Assembly (NCBI GenBank): GCA_948099385.1 | Contig: CANUEZ040000002.1 | Span: 2,300,001 to 2,364,000 of the forward strand | DNA length: 64,000 nucleotides | Direction: 5' to 3' | Source of the DNA: Fasciola hepatica | Taxonomy: Eukaryota > Platyhelminthes > Trematoda > Plagiorchiida > Fasciolidae | Shown here: piece after piece, positions 1 through 10,779 of the stretch | How positions within the stretch are numbered: the first letter of the stretch is position 1 | How the letters are laid out: every line of letters begins with the position of its first letter | Notes under the pieces: generated by a model | Seen by the model: the letters and a program-made list of their open reading frames with translations, nothing else | Databases searched by the model: none | What the model was told of the DNA's origin: nothing | Translations under genes and position numbers: made by a program

Positions 1-270
1 GTTGGAATGTCTGTTCAATGTTCACCGTTTCCACCGAAGTGCATTTGATTTGGATTTGTTTGCCGCATCTTCCGCCTGTACTACCATATATAGTCCAGCT
101 GAATATGGTGCGTACTGCATAGGGTGCTTTGTGGCTTCCTATTCTTTGATTCAGGACCCAATGCGCTTCCGGTACATCACAACCGATCAGCGGATCAATT
201 TCGTTATTCTGCCACTCCTCGATCGTAACCCCGTCGAGATGCGGCCACTGAGTCATAATCGGTTGCACTG
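1..270 (-). pseudogene. Pao pol N-terminus (A17-type linker before RT), partial
   Basis: Minus-strand translation gives the segment that precedes reverse transcriptase in BEL/Pao polyproteins, with the signature LIGCDVP, then A-HWVL-QR-G and VRT--GW--YG. The same signature is at 53129-53220 in the element at 51-57 kb. In the family it joins the aspartic protease to RT. The coding continues off the left edge. No start codon is expected because it is internal to a polyprotein. Frame breaks separate it from the protease region to its right. Confidence 0.7.
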
Positions 271-279
271 ACCGAGGTG

Positions 280-745
280 CACTCATCGGCAGGTCTTTTA
301 TGGTGAATGCTTCTAGAGTTTCTGCTCTATCGTTGTTGACCAAGGAAACGAGTTGTAGGTGCAGTTTTGCCGGCTGGATGACCTGGGTGCCACTCACTGT
401 GCTCACTGCTAATGAAGATTGTTTCCCTCCGATTCCATATCGCTCTGCAAACTCCTTCCTTACTAGCGTGGTATCCGAGTCACCACCTACGAAGGCCAAC
501 GCTCTCATAACCCCAAATGGGGTTTCTACGCAAACCGCTGTTACTCCCAGGCGAATGAGCTTGTTGGTGGGGCGAGACACTGAGCAGACCACACTTGGCT
601 TCGGGGTCTCTTTGGCATTCAAATTCTGGCATTTGTGTAGTAGGTAATGGTGCTTCTCATGGCATCCATCCTGATTACAACTGGGTTCCGTTCGGTACAT
701 CGCTGCTCGATGTGAATCGTTGAGACAAACTAAGCACGCACCCAG
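280..745 (-). pseudogene. Pao gag zinc knuckles and protease region, decayed
   Basis: The minus strand encodes a CLVC...H zinc-knuckle stretch (about 745-620), then the retropepsin-like domain (about 620-300). It matches the zinc/protease block at 52560-53080 of the better-preserved element in order and spacing. In the family the protease cuts the gag-pol polyprotein and the knuckles bind RNA. The domain is recognisable only across broken frames, so it is not functional. The plus-strand ORF at 300-647 is just the antisense shadow of this domain. Confidence 0.65.
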
Positions 746-748
746 TCT

Positions 749-1720
749 CTAGGCCATTTCCCATCGTTCGTCTACGTCTACGTTGCGGGAGCGACGGCAT
801 TCCACTAGGCGGTGAGGCGTCCCACAAACGTCACACACCGGCAAGTGTTCACCTTCGCGAGATAATGCGTGTGTGTTTGCCCATGTTTGGCCTCTACCTG
901 GTTCCCTGGCCCAGCTCTGCGTCGCCGTAATCCTAGGTAATTTGCTCGTCTCGCGCACCAGTCGACCGAAGCGACTGTTTGCTATTCGGGCATGGCGGTC
1001 TATAAACTGCGCCAGATCCCCGAACGTGGTTTTTCGCCCAAATCTACCGATTCCCTCGGCTTCCCCGGTCCATTTACTCTGTTGTTCCGTGGGTAAACTG
1101 CGCACTGTGGTCTTCAATGGATGAAGCTCCTCAGGTCCGTTCGTTAGTCTAATTGATTTAATGCGATGCCGCAGTTCTGCATTTTTATCACCAGGCTGGC
1201 TAGAGAGCCCGACTCGCCTTTGGAAACTTTTGCTTCTGACAGTACTCCATCGATCAAGTTCCGAGCGACCCCTAATGGTTGCTCAAGCAATTCTTTCAGG
1301 ATTTTGCCTAACCGAGTGTCACTGTCTTCAAAATCCGGCGTGGTGCACCCGTCGATTGCTTCTCTGGCTCTTTCTCGATAGTGATTTAGAAGGTACAGGA
1401 ATATCTGTCCTGGACCGTATATTTTTCTTTTTACCAAGTTCTCGCATTGGTTAATGAACTTGCAGTACTGTTCTGCGTCCCCGTCAAAAGGGGGACAGTT
1501 CAACCTTTGGTAAGTGAGAATGCGTGTGTTACGCTGGCACTAGTCTGCTTCAATCGTTCCGCGGAATTTCTAGACTGAATGGCCGCATGCTCCGTGGTCT
1601 CTGATGTCACCTCTCGCTCTCGTCTTCGGAACTGTTCTTTCCTAGCTGATTCAGCTTCTTCACCAGCCTGCCCAAGCTAAGTTTCTAGTTCTAATATTCT
1701 CAACCTACAGATAACATCAC
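749..1720 (-). pseudogene. Pao gag (DUF1759-type) pseudogene
   Basis: Gag forms the particle that packages element RNA. The minus strand gives a coiled N-terminus (1720-1510, R-RILELE), then the DUF1759-like core (1503-1144) with FDGDAEQYCKF and GVARNLIDGVL-EAK, then the C-terminal segment (1117-749) with R-ANSRFGRL and the CDVC-TPHRL-EC knuckle. Every block has a counterpart at 51590-52560 in the second Pao element. At least one frameshift separates 1144 from 1117 and stops occur in the N-terminal part, so I treat it as a pseudogene. The ATG at 1503 is internal. Confidence 0.8.
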
Positions 1721-1918
1721 CTTCCAATTCTATACCGTTGGCTGAAGTATGTGAAATTGCACTGACAGGACAAGCAGACCTGGTGGTATCCATGGAATCA
1801 GTATCACCCAGAAATACCCCGGGGACTTGCCGGGTGGCTTTTTGCTCTGCTTCGGTTTGCCTTTATTCTGCCGTTGGCTTTTATGATTGATTTTCCTTGA
1901 AGATTCCAAGTTGAGTAC

Positions 1919-2300
1919 TGTTACAGTGATTCCCATCGTGAGTAACGCGTAGTCAATTCAAACGAATCCCAAGACCAGAACAAAGTCGATTTGTAGTTTT
2001 TACTATAATGGATTAACAAATTATACGCTTATGAATATGTACAAGCCCCAACTGTACGGCAACAAAGCCTAGCAACGAGGACCAGAGTTCAACAAAGGTC
2101 ATTATCGGGTACCACCGTCACGGCAGTCCAAGTTCGAATCAAAATTATGCTATCTCACGTAATCAAAATGTAAACAAATGTTGAAGTGTAGCGACTGATG
2201 CATGCTGTAATTGTTTGAGGGTCGATAAGATAAGGAGCATAGTCTCAACAATACGAGTACATGACAACGGCTAGGTAGGATTTTCAAAATGAACGTTACA
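1919..2300 (-). repeat. 5' LTR of the left Pao element
   Basis: On the minus strand the segment starts TGTAACG at 2300 and ends ...GTAACA at 1919, i.e. TG...CA ends, length 382 bp. The start shares GAAAATCC and a following AC-rich run with the LTRs at 51026 and 56983. The end shares the CTACGC-TTNCTC block that also closes those LTRs. It sits directly upstream of the gag leader, as expected for a 5' LTR. No target duplication can be tested because the 3' LTR is outside the window. Boundaries are by eye from weak homology. Confidence 0.6.
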
Positions 2301-2565
2301 CCGCTCACCAAATCCTCCCATGAAACGGTCAGCATCCAAGGAGTAGATAGGAGTACTGATTCGCTCTAACCTACCTAGACCCTGAAGTCAGTGCATACGC
2401 AGGTCGCTATGGGCTTCGTCTTACTTTGGCCAGTCGCAGACGCGATTGCTGGTTTTCTTGAGGTTTTGTTCCACAGCTCGATGTCTTAGGGTTTTGTCTG
2501 AGGATGTTACGACATCATCCGTATACTAAAACAGGGCTTCGATGTGATCGGGATGCGTAGACAGA

Positions 2566-2683
2566 TGTGTGGTGATTGATGCATGCTGTAGTTGTTTGAG
2601 GGTTGATAGGATAAAGAGCATAGTCCCAACAATACGGGTGTATGACTACGGCCAGTGATGATTTCCACACACGTTACTTTACA
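2566..2683 (-). repeat. Pao LTR fragment (5' end of an LTR)
   Basis: About 95 bp here repeat the segment at 2186-2275 with roughly 85-90% identity by eye (shared GCATGCTGTA, TTGTTTGAGGG and AGCATAGTC). The minus-strand start TGTAAAGTAACG then GGAAATC lines up with LTR starts at 2300 and 48995. Similarity stops after about 110 bp, so this is a truncated second LTR next to the first. Confidence 0.55.
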
Positions 2684-3165
2684 GCCACTACATTTGAACA
2701 CGTTTGTTTTCCGTGGTAAACCTTCGGTTTGACCTTTGACTGCCGTGAAGTTCATATCCAAGGATGACATTTGCTGGACCAAGGTTCTCGCCGTTATCCA
2801 TCGCAGCTGCAGAGTTGGGGCATGTACATAATGTGCACGTTTATAATTCGCCAATTCAGTGCCGCAGGATCGGGAAATCAATATTGTTCTGATATTGGGA
2901 TCCCTTAGTTTGGCTGCCATTTACTCGCAATCGGGATAACTGTTGCAGTGCATTTGTAGGATTCTTTTACGTACCAGCATTGCTTAGAATGCGCTTTTTA
3001 TTCCTGTACACCCGTGAACAGAAGCAGCACGCAGCAGTTATTATGAGACACTTATTAAAAGCTCTACCAGGTGTGTCTTGGCGTCTTTTGATTTGGCATC
3101 TGACTGCCTTGGCGGACACGTCTGGCAGTGACCTCAGCTCGACATTGGTACCAGCTATTAACAAT
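2684..3165. other. No gene recognised
   Basis: Apart from short open frames without recognisable motifs I see nothing here. It lies between an LTR fragment and the (ATT)n tail of a minus-strand LINE. Confidence 0.4.
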
Positions 3166-5286
3166 AGTAATAATAACAACGTTATATTCTGGCGAGGCCC
3201 AAAGCATGCCAGATGCATAAATCAATGACATCTTTGGTAATATGATCCGATGTTCAGTGGAATGTGGAGGAATGCATGACAAACGTGAACAAACTTTTGG
3301 TTAATGCATGGTAGGTGTGTCAGAAATGCCTGAAAGACATTGGAAATAATTTATGCACACCAGATTGTAAAGGGGGAAGTTGTAATTGTCCCACTGGCGG
3401 GTCCAAATGAGATGTCCACCGAATTCGGAGTTAAAGGTCAGATGGTGGGTTCTGGCTCGGCGAAGTTTGTGTAACTGTAGTCTGGGAATTATGCATGGGA
3501 GAGACTGGAAGCATTCTGGAACGACCAGGGTGAAAATATACGGTGATGAATAGATTGTGCTGCATAGAAAATGGGTGGGTCACAACTAAGTTGATGGGTA
3601 GCATTAGTGCTGTGCGATAGAATACTATTATTAGGGCACAGAACACGATGTGGAGCAGAAAGAGATGGAGGTGAGTGGAGAGGGGTGAGTCAGTTAGCTA
3701 GATGAGCTAGGGAGTTTGTTATGTGCAACCGAGTCAAACGGAAATAAACGCATTATGTGGAAGAAATGGCAGGAGGATGACAGAAGAAAAAGCTGGCTGA
3801 AGGCTGGTAGAGGCAGACCGAACATATACCCTTTGTCACCTTTGAAATATACTTTATCAGTGGAGAAAATGAGCTGAAGAGTGGAACAATGGGTTCTAAA
3901 TACTTAAACAGCGACGGTAGACAATATAGGAAACAGATGGGTATAGCAGCGACCAAAGAAGGCAGGTACGGGCGGATTGGATTGTTTAGAATAACACATG
4001 AAGGTCATGATACAACGTTTTGTTTAGGACGGTGGTGCGCGACAAATCGACGGAGAAGGAATGGGGACGAATATGCCTGGGAAACACAAGGACAATGGCG
4101 GCATCAGCAAGCGGGATATAAAAGAGGGAAGATGAGGGAGATGTTTGGGGGAAGGAGGTAGGATGAAACCCATCGAATCACTTGAAAGCAGGTGCGTCAT
4201 GTGATGACGGCTAGAAAAGGGAAGTCCCAGAGAACAGACATTTGTTGTAAAAGATGAATCAGAGCAGTAACGAGGGGAATACGAATTGGGTGTAGTTATA
4301 ACATGGTCAATGGAGCTTGAGCTATCGGCTGAAAAATGCAAACGTGATTTAGAGGCACGGCGATAGCAAAGACAAATTATGCGAGGAAGCACATAAATAA
4401 ATAATCTTTAAAGGCAGGTTAGAATGGGTCGTGCGGCTAAGAGTTACACTGAGCGATCATGTCCTACAGATTGCTTTATAATAAGTGAAACACGGTAGGA
4501 CATGAAGATCAGTGGAACAAGGTGGCGTGAGAAGCACACGGACCGTGATGTGTGTGGTCACCAGTATATCCTGAGAAAGAATAAAGTTTCCGAAAAAAGG
4601 CAGGTGAGTTTTCACAGCTTGGCTCATTGTATTCATTTTTTTATGGGTGAATCACTTGATGAAGGCCGAAGAAGAAGAGAGGAAGTATCGGCACAAGCAA
4701 TCAGCAGTAAAATAGAAGGCAGGAGAAACATATTCATGACGGACTTGGGATGGTGTGGGTGGAGGGCTTCGTGCCTGCCGGCAGATGGGCGGAAAGCATG
4801 AGCCAAGGGTCCCATATTCAAATGCCAGCTGATGAGAAGCTCTTGAACTGTCGGTCGGGCTGAGCCACGAAAGTTTAGTGGAGAAGCACGTCGATAATAA
4901 ACGTGACTGTGAAAGATGAGTAAGCGGTAATGATGAGTTCTGACATGGGGGTGGGCATGATACGCGTCAGACTGGTGGGTAGAGGCGTGGGGCACCAGAA
5001 GGAAGGGCGAGGGGCGAAGCATCAAGCGGATAAGCCGTGGGGGTATAACAGCAAGATCAGTAGGCTATATGGGCATTCCGTGGTGGGTGCAGATTAAAAG
5101 TAGGGAGTGGTCAGGCGAGGCGCGGGCGGGAGAGAAAAAACATTCCTAGACATGGGCGGAGTGGGTGCAGAGGGTAATAGTGGCATCACGTACCAAGAGC
5201 CAACTCCATGAGAAACGGCAGAAGAACGGACAAGATGGCTGGCTTGCATACGGTGGTAGAACGACGATGGCGGAAGTACGGACGAG

Positions 5287-5291
5287 GTGGG
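5287..5291. repeat. TRIM target-site duplication, left copy
   Basis: GTGGG directly outside the left LTR, repeated at 5746-5750. Five bases is the usual duplication for LTR elements. Confidence 0.8.
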
Positions 5292-5453
5292 TGTAGTATG
5301 CGGGATGCAGTGTCTTCCTTGGGGGGGGTGCACGTGTACGATCTGCAAAGACAGAAAGAAGACTCGTTGAGCCGGAGCTCAGTAAGTGCATCAACAAGCA
5401 TCAACACTTACACCGATAAAGATGGGAGTGGCGATCTGTCTGAGCGTATTACA
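5292..5453 (-). repeat. TRIM 3' LTR
   Basis: 162 bp, TG...CA, identical by eye to 5584-5745. On the element's own strand this is the downstream LTR because the purine tract abuts it. It contains a run of eight G on the plus strand (5321-5328). Confidence 0.88.
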
Positions 5454-5464
5454 CTGCTCCCCCC
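5454..5464 (-). promoter_or_regulatory. TRIM polypurine tract
   Basis: On the minus strand GGGGGGAGCAG lies immediately before the downstream LTR, the standard position of the plus-strand priming purine tract. Confidence 0.7.
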
Positions 5465-5561
5465 AACGAAGGAACACTGTCCTCAGTGTTTGTACATTAT
5501 TTTAGCTGGTCAGCTGGCAGGATCTGTCGGTGTGGTTTGTGTGAAACGCTGGATGACAGGG

Positions 5562-5579
5562 ATCCTGGCAGGGTCGCCA
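5562..5579 (-). promoter_or_regulatory. TRIM primer binding site
   Basis: The plus strand reads ATCCTGGCAGGGTCGCCA. It parses as a tRNA 3' end: T-stem CCTGG, acceptor strand CAGGGTC, discriminator G and CCA. Its complement starts 4 nt inside the 5' LTR on the minus strand, the normal place for a retroelement primer site. A G discriminator suggests an Arg-type tRNA, but I cannot check against the genome's tRNA set. Confidence 0.75.
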
Positions 5580-5583
5580 AAAA

Positions 5584-5745
5584 TGTAGTATGCGGGATGC
5601 AGTGTCTTCCTTGGGGGGGGTGCACGTGTACGATCTGCAAAGACAGAAAGAAGACTCGTTGAGCCGGAGCTCAGTAAGTGCATCAACAAGCATCAACACT
5701 TACACCGATAAAGATGGGAGTGGCGATCTGTCTGAGCGTATTACA
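5584..5745 (-). repeat. TRIM 5' LTR
   Basis: 162 bp, TG...CA, identical by eye to 5292-5453, including the eight-G run. On the minus strand it is followed after four T by the primer-site sequence, which sets the element's orientation. Confidence 0.88.
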
Positions 5746-5750
5746 GTGGG
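5746..5750. repeat. TRIM target-site duplication, right copy
   Basis: GTGGG directly outside the right LTR, matching 5287-5291. Confidence 0.8.
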
Positions 5751-5879
5751 CAGGTGCGCATGCACAAGCAGTACAGTGACAACAAGAAATGATTAGACTA
5801 CTCAAAGATCGTTAGGCGAGCCGGCCGTGGCAGAACGGAGAAGGCGAGAACATGCAATCCCAGGAGATCCTCAGTAGAA

Positions 5880-6090
5880 TCCTCAGGGATGTGAAGGTGG
5901 GGGCTTGAACTCCACAATCGATATTGGCGGGTAGAGCTGACCACTCTCTAGACACTGAACCTGAAAAACACTTCATGGACTGAACACAGGAGTTGATCCA
6001 CCAGGCTAGCTCAGTTCGCACGTCGTTGATGACGACCTGCACGCCAGACGTGCACCCACCAAGGCAGTGGATCTGACGGTGCTCGGCACC
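5880..6090 (-). repeat. Conserved LINE 3' UTR block, copy D
   Basis: On the minus strand this 200-bp segment resembles 9820-10030 (-), 24535-24760 (+) and 50715-50925 (+). Shared words include CGTCAGATCCAC, GGCGTGCAGG, GTGCGA and AAGTGTTTTTCAG. It lies about 520 bp after the LINE stop codon. The minus frame is open and reads HRQIH, SGVQ and DVRTEL, similar to the other copies. Confidence 0.65.
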
Positions 6091-6611
6091 GTTGGGAGCG
6101 GCGCAACTTGTCAATGGTGAACATACAAAAGGGGAGTAGTATTGACAACGAAGTTATATGACCCGAAATCAAGCGGCCATTTTGCGAGGGGCCTTGGAAG
6201 CCAGAGCCGGTGGGAAAGGCGAGCTTTGGACGACCATACAGCAGTGTTATCCAGGTGCACTCATCACTAAAATGTCGAGACAGTTGACCAAATGTGGGGG
6301 TTTATTGCGCATGAGAAGGTAATTGAAGAGGGGGAACAAATAGGGAAAAGCAGCCTGGGCGTGCCCCAGCTATAGATCAGCGGTTACCGGGGGCAAACAA
6401 AACTGCGAAAGGACAAGGCGAAAGGTGTCCGAGACCACGAGAGAGGGGAACGCAGATTGTATGATGGTAATAGCGCTTCAGTTCCGTTCAAACCTTACGG
6501 AAACGGCCGCGGCTAATCAAGTGCCTAGAATTCTCTCCGAAGATGGGACTGTTTGTCGCTAATTATGACAGCAATAAGGAAGTGTATGGTTTTCGGAGGA
6601 GTTGGCCCGAC

Positions 6612-7100
6612 TCATGATTCGAGGCCTTTTTCGTGCGTCATATATTCAGATATTCACGCTTCAGGTAACCGAAGTTCACTGGTATTGTCAAGGAGTGAGG
6701 TGGATACCGACAGGAATTAGGACTTCGTCTGAGACGCCGGATGAATGGTGCGGAGCTTATTCCAGAACTAAGAATGAACGAGGTGGAAAATTTCTGCCGT
6801 ACGGCTGATTTAGCTATGTTGAAAGGGATAGCAAGAGACCTGAGCCGAAGTGGGCAAAGGCTTCCACAGAAGAGGCTTGGTGGGTCAGATGAAAAAGACC
6901 GGTTATGATGCAAGGTACGCAAGTTGCTGAAGTTTTGTCTCAAGCGGCAGCTCAAGAGTGAATCGAGATTGTAGATTTTGGTATCGTTCTCCGACCTTCC
7001 ATCTTTATTTTGCGAGACAAGAAGCAGTTTGGTCTTCCATCTTATGAGCCTTGTTACCTGGAGGCTGAGGCACGAGCTTACACTTACCTGTCCAGCCACC
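6612..7100 (-). pseudogene. LINE L1 ORF2 C-terminus, decayed
   Basis: This is the thumb/C-terminal tail of a CR1-like reverse transcriptase. DNA similarity to the end of the plus-strand ORF2 at 18720-18910 is visible over about 200 bp, including the last codons and the stop. Upstream (7100 and beyond) similarity fades. Frames are broken. No catalytic motif remains in this copy. Confidence 0.5.
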
Positions 7101-7710
7101 ACCTCTTCAGAAAGAAGTTCGGTCGTTGCCTGAGTACGCTGTCGTTTTGTTCTTCAGCAGCTTCTGCTGGCAGGGCATCCTACTTACTCGTCATCCTCCA
7201 TGAGGGGCTGTATGCCAGTGGCAGGCCTACCGACTTTTGTTCCGTAAACGTCTGCAAATGGCCTCCTGAAAGGCTGTAAGCACTCAGGGGAAGATATATC
7301 ACCAGCTTTGGCCCTAAATCTCCACAGAAAACGCATCCGGTGTGGACGAGAACACCACAAAATCTACGATGTGCCCCCGAGAACGAAGGAGGAAGACGAT
7401 CTCCGCAGCTGATCTCACGTAACCCAACCATACGATGGGCGGCAGCCCACTGCTCCAGCCCTAGTTTCTCAACTTTCCTAGCCGTACTGTAGAATGTGGA
7501 ACATCCATTGTAGTTCCAGTGCTGGCGTACATGGGATGCACACAACACCTTGGACGACGACACGGACAGTTGTCCAGAAGACCAGTGTATCGCCCGGCAA
7601 ACACTCCAACCTGAGGTATCCGCATCGATCGCTTTGATTTTGGTCTCCAGGTCTGGTGCCAACTTTACCACGAGAATTTTCACGCAACCAGACTAGCGGA
7701 GGCACATCCG
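7100..7710. other. Unassigned, probably decayed LINE body
   Basis: A 167-codon minus-strand open frame (7683-7180) has no motif I recognise. It lies between LINE L1's identifiable C-terminus and the tail of LINE L2, so it is most likely remnant LINE DNA or an old insertion. Confidence 0.3.
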
Positions 7711-9819
7711 GTGTGGCTAATAATGTAATAAAAATAAAAATAACTGCTTATTTCAGAGGCATCCGAAGCACGGTTCTTTGTGTGGGCCCGTGGTACAAGT
7801 AAGGCTACAGTAGGAATTATTTGATACTCCTTTGGGCGTACGCACTGCAAAGGATTGTGGGGGTTTTGGTGGCCGCATGAATGAATGCCCAAAAAAATGA
7901 GTATGAAGGTCAGATTTCGACTTCACCTTGTAATGGGCAAACTGGGCTTCTTGGTAGAGACACGTAGTCAAGTAATGCAGGGATGGAGGGAGAATGCTGA
8001 GGAATTTGGATATCGTCGATATAAAGCCGCAAAGCAGAGCGTAATGACAGAAAAAAATTCGAAAATAGCACCGACGAAAAATTAGAAAAATTATCAATAA
8101 TGACGGATACGCACTTGCACCAATGGTTCTAAGAACCCGGGAAAGAAGTGAAGATGTTATTCGGAAGGAGTTTCAAGGTGTTTTCTGGGGAGAGGAAGTG
8201 CGCAGGGTAAACGAAAAGCCCGAACAACCGCAAAGTTAATGATAATATTCGGCGAGAGGTTGGAGAGTAAACTCTCACTGTTAGGTGTGGAGTAGATGCC
8301 CGATCATGGAGAACTGGTGGTGAGGAGTGTTGAAAATTTGCAAGCCAGTGAAATTAGATGCCAAAAGCGGATTTGTCTGCTGTAATCTATGACCGAAAAG
8401 ATAGAAAAACAATTTGATAACGAAGTGAACGATGGAGTTGATATAAGGTGATTTTATGAACTCACATAAGAGTAGTGCATGAGCGGAACTGTCAAGACAT
8501 GCAGATGATCACATAACGAGATATACTGATAGGGGTCTGGCGTGAGGCGTTAGGGGAAAACCGGACGATTGATAACCTGGAGTATAGATAATTCATTTTC
8601 AGCAAAGGATTGAGGGAATTGCCTTCAAAGTGGCTTCCGGCGTAGACGCTCGATCAGGGGAAAAAGACGGAAAAGTGACGATATTAAAAAGATTTGTGAA
8701 GTCGTGTTCAACTGCTGGTTTATCTGAGATGACCTTATGACGGACACATGAGGACCACAGATTTGCAAGAAAGTGAGCACGATAGTGGTAAATTTGTTGG
8801 ATATCCGACGAAATCAACTAAAAGTAAAGCAATACTTGAACCGTCTGAAAGCGCAGACGTTTGGGGGGCTGGATACAATGAGGAAAGTCCAACCTTAGAC
8901 TTGAGGGAAAATAGGCTACAGAAAACCTGGACTATGGGTAGCTGACTTCCAGCCAAAGATGGTAAGGCGCTCTATGGATTGTGGAGCAGATTTTCGAGCA
9001 TGATAACTTGGTGGAACAGCGACAGAAGTTGGCAGGTGAGCGAAATGTTATTCGGTGGTGGGTTTGTCTGGATTCTGTGGTGAATAATATTGAAATTTCA
9101 CAGGTTGGTAACGAAGTAGACGTGAGAGGTGAACGTAAAGTGAACTGATAGGATCACATAGGAGTAGTTCATACGTAAAAATATTAGGACGTGCAGTTGG
9201 TTGAATAGCTGGGTAGGCTGGAGAAATTCCGACGCAGGACACTGGGGAAACAATCGAGCGATCGGTATCCTGGATGGTGGATAATTCATTGCCAATGCGA
9301 TTGCCTGGAAGCTCAAATGACTGAATGACCGGAGATGCAGGGGAAGATAGACAGGATACAATGGAACGGAGGGCTGCAGTCACCTGGCTGGGGTGCTGGG
9401 AGGGGGACCACTCCGTGCCTTGTGGTGTTGTTCGTCTGTGAGAGTAATAGTATTAAAATGAGTTTTTTTAGATGAATCGAGTGGTGACACGCGAATTGCC
9501 CAGTGGATGAATGATCTCTTACGGAGTTCATCAGGAAACGCAATGTCCAAAATAAAGGTATCTGAACTGTGGGACCGTTTTCTGTTTACGTATAGAGAAT
9601 CTGAAGACTAGACTAGGTAGAATGGAGGTAATAGTGAGATCAACTCAGATACCTGGAAGGCGATTCCCTGGAGATGAACAACGGCAATGGCTTTTAATGA
9701 CGTTTTTCTGAGCTGAGCAAATATGTGCACATATCAATCCAGGACGTGACCAGGCCTATGGTAGATCTCGTTCAGGGACGTCAGATGAGACAACGGGAAG
9801 CAACGTTGCAGTGCAAGGG

Positions 9820-10030
9820 ATGGAGATTTTCAATCCGACACTGGTGCAGTGGGTGAGGTTGGCCACGCACTGGACACTCAACCCGAAAACAACTTCTGAT
9901 GGCAGGAGGCGCGATCTGCAAGCCTAGTTGAGCCCGCACATTGTTGCAGACAACCTGAGTGTCAGATTCGCCCCCGCCAAAGCGGTGGATCTGACCAGGA
10001 CCTACACGGCCGTGATTAGTACTAGTTTTC
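9820..10030 (-). repeat. Conserved LINE 3' UTR block, copy C
   Basis: On the minus strand it has GGTCAGATCCACCGCTTTGG, then CAATGTGCGGGCTCAACTAG, and GAGTGTCCAGTGCGTGG, closely related to copies A, B and D. It starts about 400 bp after the LINE coding end. The translated core reads GQIHRFGGG and NNVRAQLGL. Confidence 0.65.
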
Positions 10031-10424
10031 CTGGCGAGGAAAAATGGCCTTAATATCAGGTAGTCCACGATCGGGTGACCAGACATCAGGGGAGCCCAGA
10101 AAGTAACCAATGAAACGTCAGTTGAGTAATGTGGGAACAGCTGATCAAAGGGTGGACAATAAGGCCAGGTTAGTGGCCGGTACAGCTCTTGAAGTGTTAG
10201 AAATCGTTGTGAGAGGGATACGCTCAAATGAAGGCCAGAAAATGCGGAAACAGTAGAGGAATGCAGTCTAGGATGCTTCCGGCTGTGGATCACGGCGATC
10301 TATGTAAAAGGAGCTTTCATAGTCAGTGAATACCTGGGGCTAGTTCATTGGTTGTAAGAGGTAGACACTGACCACAAGCTTAATTCCAGCTCCATCTGTC
10401 GCAGACAGTCGGTGCATCCACAAT

Positions 10425-10660
10425 CCAAAAGTCTGGCCCATTCTTATAGGCCTGGTCATCAGACAAGTTTGCAGTGAAGGACAATGAGTTTCGGGTAACC
10501 GTGAGGAACTTAGCCGGCACATTTACAAATTGACGGGTGAAAGTGGAACTGCGTACGCCTAAAGGCAGCTCAGCCCATAAGTGACAGTACACCGTGATAA
10601 AGAAGTATGAAAGTAAGGTAGTGTTGGTAATCGGGGTCGAAAGGCTAAGCATTCAATGAC
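10425..10660 (-). pseudogene. LINE L2 ORF2 C-terminus
   Basis: The minus translation has FFITVY-HLW-ELPL-VRSS-F and ends QAYKNGPDF. The plus-strand copy at 18720-18909 has the same arrangement and ends QACEKGLDF-stop. Here the stop codon is lost (TGA to TGG), so the frame reads on for about 15 codons. Confidence 0.7.
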
Positions 10661-10779
10661 GTGGTTGATAGGCGGAAACAGACGTAAAATGTAATGGATT
10701 GGAAGTATGTGACTGACTGTGGGGGATGTTGAACAGAAAGACGACGTTCAGTTTCGTACGGCAAAGCCACAGTGGGTCT

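Larger units (their letters stand above)
1..2300 (-). mobile_element. BEL/Pao LTR retrotransposon, 5' half, running off the left edge
   Basis: Read on the minus strand, this stretch carries in order a 5' LTR (2300 to 1919), a short leader, gag, zinc knuckles, a retropepsin-like region and the first residues of pol, in the order of the better-preserved Pao element at 51026-57359. Similarity to that element is clear at protein level in every block, but stops and frameshifts interrupt all of them. The 3' half lies outside the window. This is a dead copy of a different, older subfamily: its LTR is 382 bp and shares only patches with the 375-bp LTR at 51026. Confidence 0.85.
5292..5745 (-). mobile_element. 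TRIM-like miniature LTR retrotransposon
   Basis: Two 162-bp direct repeats that look identical to me (5292-5453 and 5584-5745) both start TG and end CA. They enclose only 130 bp with no coding capacity. On the minus strand the interior begins TTTT, then TGGCGACCCTGCCAGGAT, which has the form of a tRNA 3' end complement (primer binding site). It ends with a GGGGGGAGCAG purine tract directly before the second repeat. The whole is bracketed by GTGGG (5287-5291 and 5746-5750). All parts of a reverse-transcribable LTR element are present except genes, which is the definition of a TRIM; it must borrow proteins from another LTR element. TRIM families are known in taeniid tapeworms; membership in one is not tested here. 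Identical repeats imply a recent insertion. Confidence 0.88.
3170..7100 (-). mobile_element. CR1-like LINE, 5'-truncated copy L1, with long 3' UTR
   Basis: The 3' end is a minus-strand tail at 3215-3170 (GGCATGCTTTGGGC, then an AT-rich ATT run) shared with seven other places in the window. The C-terminus of ORF2 is recognisable at about 6820-6612: on the minus strand TTCTGGAATAA lines up with the IWNKLP-coding region of the plus-strand LINE at 18750, and CACGAAAAAGGCCTCGA lines up with its last codons at 18888-18904. A stop falls at 6614-6612. The 3' UTR is about 3.4 kb, or about 3.0 kb without the inserted small LTR element. The plus strand is conspicuously purine-rich through this region. 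Confidence 0.7.

Noticed and set aside
300..647. 116-codon plus-strand frame
   Set aside because: Antisense of the Pao protease region; the same antisense frame exists at 53142-52648.
4024..5025. Minus-strand frames of 122 and 130 codons
   Set aside because: Ser/Pro/His-rich translations of pyrimidine-rich LINE 3' UTR without conserved motifs.
5208..5588. 127-codon open frame crossing the TRIM LTR and interior
   Set aside because: The same frame is repeated in both LTRs and has no motif; it only reflects the repeat.
7180..7683. 167-codon minus-strand open frame
   Set aside because: No recognisable domain and no similar frame in the other LINE copies; left as unassigned DNA.
9781..10293. 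170-codon minus-strand open frame across block C
   Set aside because: The open frame is explained by base composition plus the conserved block; I have no evidence for a start or for selection. Kept only as a finding about the block.
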